A DNA stretch of 64,000 nucleotides, from assembly GCF_003590645.1 (NCBI RefSeq), contig NZ_CP031834.1, positions 4,464,501 to 4,528,500 of the forward strand, given 5' to 3'. The notes beneath the pieces were generated by a model. That model was not told the DNA's origin and did no database searches. It saw nothing but the letters and a program-made list of their open reading frames with translations. Positions 61,297 through 64,000 of the stretch are shown in pieces (the first letter of the stretch is position 1; every line of letters begins with the position of its first letter). The DNA comes from Mesorhizobium sp. DCY119 (GTDB lineage Bacteria > Pseudomonadota > Alphaproteobacteria > Rhizobiales > Rhizobiaceae). Position numbers and translations under genes: made by a program.

Positions 61297-63804
61297 TTAC
61301 CCCCGCAGTTCCCGCCTGAGAATCTTGCCGACATTGGTCTTCGGCAATTCGGTGCGGAATTCGATCAGCCTCGGGCGCTTGTAGCCGGTCAGGTTTTGCT
61401 TGCAGTAGGCCAGTAGTTCTTCGGCGGTCAGGTTTGGGTCCTTCTTGACCACGAAGAGCTTCGGCACCTCGCCCGAATGCTCGTCCGGCACGCCGATTGC
61501 CGCCACTTCCAGCACGCCCGGATGCTGGGCGACCACTTCCTCCAGCTCGTTGGGATAGACGTTGAAGCCGGAGACCAGGATCATGTCCTTCTTGCGGTCG
61601 ACTATCTTGGTGTAGCCGTTCTCGTCCATGAAGCCCATGTCACCGGACTTGAAGTAGCCGTCGGGCGTCATCACCTTGGCTGTCTCGTCCGGCCGGTTCC
61701 AGTAGCCGGCCATGACCTGCGGACCCTTTATGCAGATCTCGCCGACCTCTCCGAGGGGCATGTCGCGGCCTTCCTCGTCGCGGATGGCGAGTACGGTCGA
61801 GGGGATCGGCAGGCCGATCGTGCCGGTGAACGCGTCGGCGTCGAAGCGGTTGGCCGTCGCGACAGGCGCCGTTTCCGAAAGGCCGTAGCCTTCCGAGATG
61901 AGGCAACCGGTGAGTTTCTGCCAGCGATCTGCAACGCCGCGCTGCACCGCCATGCCGCCGCCGAATGTCAGCAGCAGCGGCTTGAAGTCCAGCTTGCGGA
62001 AGTCCTCATTGTTGAGCAGCGCATTGAACAGCGTGTTGAGGCCGGGGAAAACGTTGACCTGATACTTGGCCAGTTCCTTGACGAAGCCCGGAATGTCGCG
62101 CGGATTGGGGATCAGCACGTTCTGAGCACCCTGCTGCATGCCCATCAGCGCGTTCACCGTCAGCGCATAGATATGATAGAGTGGCAGCGCGCAGACGAAA
62201 GTGAGGGTTGCCGGCCGCGGCTTCTTCACGAAAGCCGTTTCCATCCACAGCAGGTTCTGCGCGACATTGGCCAGCACGTTGCGGTGAAGCAGGATCGCGC
62301 CTTTTGAAACGCCTGTGGTGCCGCCGGTATATTGCAGGAAGGCGACATCGTCAGCTTCCGACTTCACCGGCTTGAAGGTGCGCGCAGCGCCTTCCTTCTG
62401 CACCGCCGGGAATTTGGTGTGACCCGGCAGCGACCAGGCCGGCACCATTTTCTTGACGCGGCGCACGACCAGATTGACGATCAACCCCTTCATGCCGAGC
62501 ATGTCGCCCATCGTCGCGACGACGACATGCTTGACCGGGGTCTTGGCAATCACCGCCTGCAAGGTGGTGGCAAAGTTCTCAAGGATGATGATTGCTTCCG
62601 CGCCCGAATCCTTGAGCTGGTGCTCGAGCTCGCGCGGCGTGTAGAGCGGATTGACGTTCACCACCGTATAGCCGGCGCGCAGAATGCCCATCATCGCCAC
62701 GGGATATTGCAGCACGTTGGGCATCATGATCGCCACGCGCGCGCCCTTGGCCAGGCCCTTTGATTGAAGCCAGGCACCGAAGGCGGCAGACTGGCGTTCC
62801 AGTTCGCCATAGGTGATCGTCTTGCCCATGCAGGTGAAGGCGGGCCGCGTCGCGAATTTCTTGGACGAGTTCACCAGGAAATCGCCGATGGAATCGAATT
62901 CCAGCGGAGCGATTTCGGCCGGCACGACAGACGAATAGCTTTTCAGCCACGGCTTTCCTGCTGCCGTAGCGGGTTTCTTCGCGGCCGGCTTGTCGTCTTT
63001 TGGCGCAGCTGCGGCTTTTGCCGGGGTCGCATGGCCGGCAGCGCCGTTCGTCAGCGGCACCTTGGCAGCTGCGGGTTTGGGCGGAGTTTCGGCCTTGGCT
63101 GCTGGCTTCGCGACCTTGGGCGCGGCAACCGCTTTCGCCTTCGCGGCAGCGGGCTTCTTTGGTCCAGTCTTCGCCGCACCGGCCTTGGCTGCCACAGCCT
63201 TCGGCAACTCGATAAGTGCAGCTTTCGCAGCCGGCTCGACGGCAGGAGATGAAGCAACCGACGCCTTGCTGGATGCGGCTTTCGTCACCGGCTTGGCGCG
63301 CGATTTCGACGGCGCGGATTTTGCGGCTACTGGTTTTGCTGCGGGTTTGGCAGGGCTTGAGCTCTTCGAGCTTGTCTTTGCGGTGGCAGGCGCGGTCTTC
63401 ACCGCCGGCTTGGCCGCAGCCGTCTTTGCAGTTGGCTTAACTGTTGCCTTGGCCCCTTGAGTGGGTTTAGCAGCTTTCGCCGGCGCAGCCTTGGTCGCTG
63501 GTTTGACTGCGGCGGCTTCCACCGCCGGCTTCGTCTGCGATTTCGCCGCTGGTGCTGCCTTGCCGGTTGCTGCCGCTTTCGCAGAGGGTTTCGCCGCCGG
63601 CTTGGCAGTTGCGGGCTTTGAGGACTTCGCAGCACTTGCAGCCTTCGGCGCCTTGGAGCCGGCCTTCGTGGAAGCCGCGGATGCCGTCGTGGCAGCCGCC
63701 TTCGGCGCTGCTGTCTTTTTCGCCGGGGCTTTCTTTGCCGGATCGTTTTTCACTGCCGCCGCAGCCGTTGCCTTGCCCGCCTTGCTGATCGTCGTCTTGG
63801 CCAC
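61297..63804 (-). CDS. fadD: Long-chain acyl-CoA ligase with long Ala/Lys/Pro-rich N-terminal tail
   Basis: The 835-residue protein has two parts. Residues 1 to about 283 are a low-complexity tail of Ala, Lys and Pro repeats (AAKP, PAAK types), like histone H1 or AlgP. The rest is a normal acyl-CoA synthetase with YTGGTTGVSKGA (P-loop, near residue 489), GYGLSETAPVA, FKSGDMGFMDENG, KIVDRKKDMI and the C-terminal Lys in GKILRREL. It activates fatty acids with ATP and CoA. The start is GTG 63804, as GGGAGGA lies six bases upstream. The tail is in frame with a strong ribosome site, so it seems to be translated. Confidence 0.9.
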   Translation of the reverse strand: MAKTTISKAGKATAAAAVKNDPAKKAPAKKTAAPKAAATTASAASTKAGSKAPKAASAAKSSKPATAKPAAKPSAKAAATGKAAPAAKSQTKPAVEAAAVKPATKAAPAKAAKPTQGAKATVKPTAKTAAAKPAVKTAPATAKTSSKSSSPAKPAAKPVAAKSAPSKSRAKPVTKAASSKASVASSPAVEPAAKAALIELPKAVAAKAGAAKTGPKKPAAAKAKAVAAPKVAKPAAKAETPPKPAAAKVPLTNGAAGHATPAKAAAAPKDDKPAAKKPATAAGKPWLKSYSSVVPAEIAPLEFDSIGDFLVNSSKKFATRPAFTCMGKTITYGELERQSAAFGAWLQSKGLAKGARVAIMMPNVLQYPVAMMGILRAGYTVVNVNPLYTPRELEHQLKDSGAEAIIILENFATTLQAVIAKTPVKHVVVATMGDMLGMKGLIVNLVVRRVKKMVPAWSLPGHTKFPAVQKEGAARTFKPVKSEADDVAFLQYTGGTTGVSKGAILLHRNVLANVAQNLLWMETAFVKKPRPATLTFVCALPLYHIYALTVNALMGMQQGAQNVLIPNPRDIPGFVKELAKYQVNVFPGLNTLFNALLNNEDFRKLDFKPLLLTFGGGMAVQRGVADRWQKLTGCLISEGYGLSETAPVATANRFDADAFTGTIGLPIPSTVLAIRDEEGRDMPLGEVGEICIKGPQVMAGYWNRPDETAKVMTPDGYFKSGDMGFMDENGYTKIVDRKKDMILVSGFNVYPNELEEVVAQHPGVLEVAAIGVPDEHSGEVPKLFVVKKDPNLTAEELLAYCKQNLTGYKRPRLIEFRTELPKTNVGKILRRELRG

Positions 63805-63826
63805 TCGTTCCTCCCTGCCCTGTATT

Positions 63827-63934
63827 CTATTTCTTGGTCTCTCGGTCCTCACCGTGCATTCGCCCCGGCTTGCCCGCCTCGTCTGCCTCCTGCAGCATCT
63901 CGCGCAAAACCGCTGTGTCTCTATGTATTGTCAC
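63827..63934 (-). CDS. Possible small peptide upstream of fadD
   Basis: A 35-residue frame (GTG 63934 to TAG 63827) reads VTIHRDTAVLREMLQEADEA, then GKPGRMHGEDRETKK. It is in the fadD leader, ends 23 bases before the fadD start and has only a weak ribosome site. It could be a leader peptide or chance. Confidence 0.25.
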   Translation of the reverse strand: MTIHRDTAVLREMLQEADEAGKPGRMHGEDRETKK

Positions 63935-64000
63935 AAGGGCTGGCCATGCAAGTCTTGCCCCAGCGTAATGAAGGCAATGAAATTTACTGCGTGCTTCAGA

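Noticed and set aside
1-64000. CRISPR arrays and complete insertion sequences
   Set aside because: No regularly spaced repeats or transposase motifs were seen anywhere in the window.

Overview
The window looks like chromosome of an alphaproteobacterium of the order Hyphomicrobiales (Rhizobiales), most like the Mesorhizobium/Aminobacter group. This rests on the class I lysyl-tRNA synthetase, the PodJ-like polarity protein, the Lhr helicase/PdeM/exonuclease/ligase DNA-damage set, the TauE plus TIGR02186 pair, and several REP-like inverted repeats typical of these genomes. It is an inference from gene families, not a database match.

Positions 1 to about 15,660 are the end of a prophage or decayed phage island. 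On the left are virion-type genes: a tail or receptor-type protein and two large Gly/Ala-rich proteins that resemble podovirus ejection proteins. Next come many short phage genes on both strands, including two neighbours with Tat-type leaders, an XRE repressor and a tandem HTH protein. A partly decayed stretch follows. The last part is a compact four-gene operon of visibly lower G+C (12,742-15,246) encoding a small helical protein, a GHKL ATPase, a STAS-like protein and a membrane-anchored protein. The island ends where a family 2 glycosyltransferase gene loses its C-terminal part, which suggests that gene was the insertion target.

From 15,660 on the DNA is ordinary high-G+C chromosome. It holds a solute-binding protein, a divergent pair of secreted paralogues, a sterol-desaturase-like enzyme, a TerB protein, lysS, a nuclease-like membrane protein, an S24 repressor and a Fic toxin with a VbhA-like antitoxin. 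A fatty-acid beta-oxidation operon (26,040-33,035, minus strand) encodes two acyl-CoA dehydrogenases, a thiolase and a FadJ-type enzyme, followed by a thioesterase gene. Next to it is a MerR regulator. Related palindromes lie in front of the operon, in front of merR, and 20 kb away in front of a nitronate monooxygenase gene, which outlines a small regulon. A DUF559 nuclease-like gene bounded by a perfect 49-bp inverted repeat has been inserted inside this operon.

The right half carries podJ, a histidine phosphatase, TetR/EamA and AraC/LysE regulator-transporter pairs, TauE plus TIGR02186, the Lhr-PdeM and exonuclease-ligase modules (separated by a methyltransferase gene and 1.3 kb of repeats), tRNA-Thr(CGT), an MttB-family methyltransferase with a MocR regulator, pgi, a HAD phosphatase, a stand-alone NIF3-insertion-like protein, and a FadD with a long histone-H1-like Ala/Lys/Pro tail.
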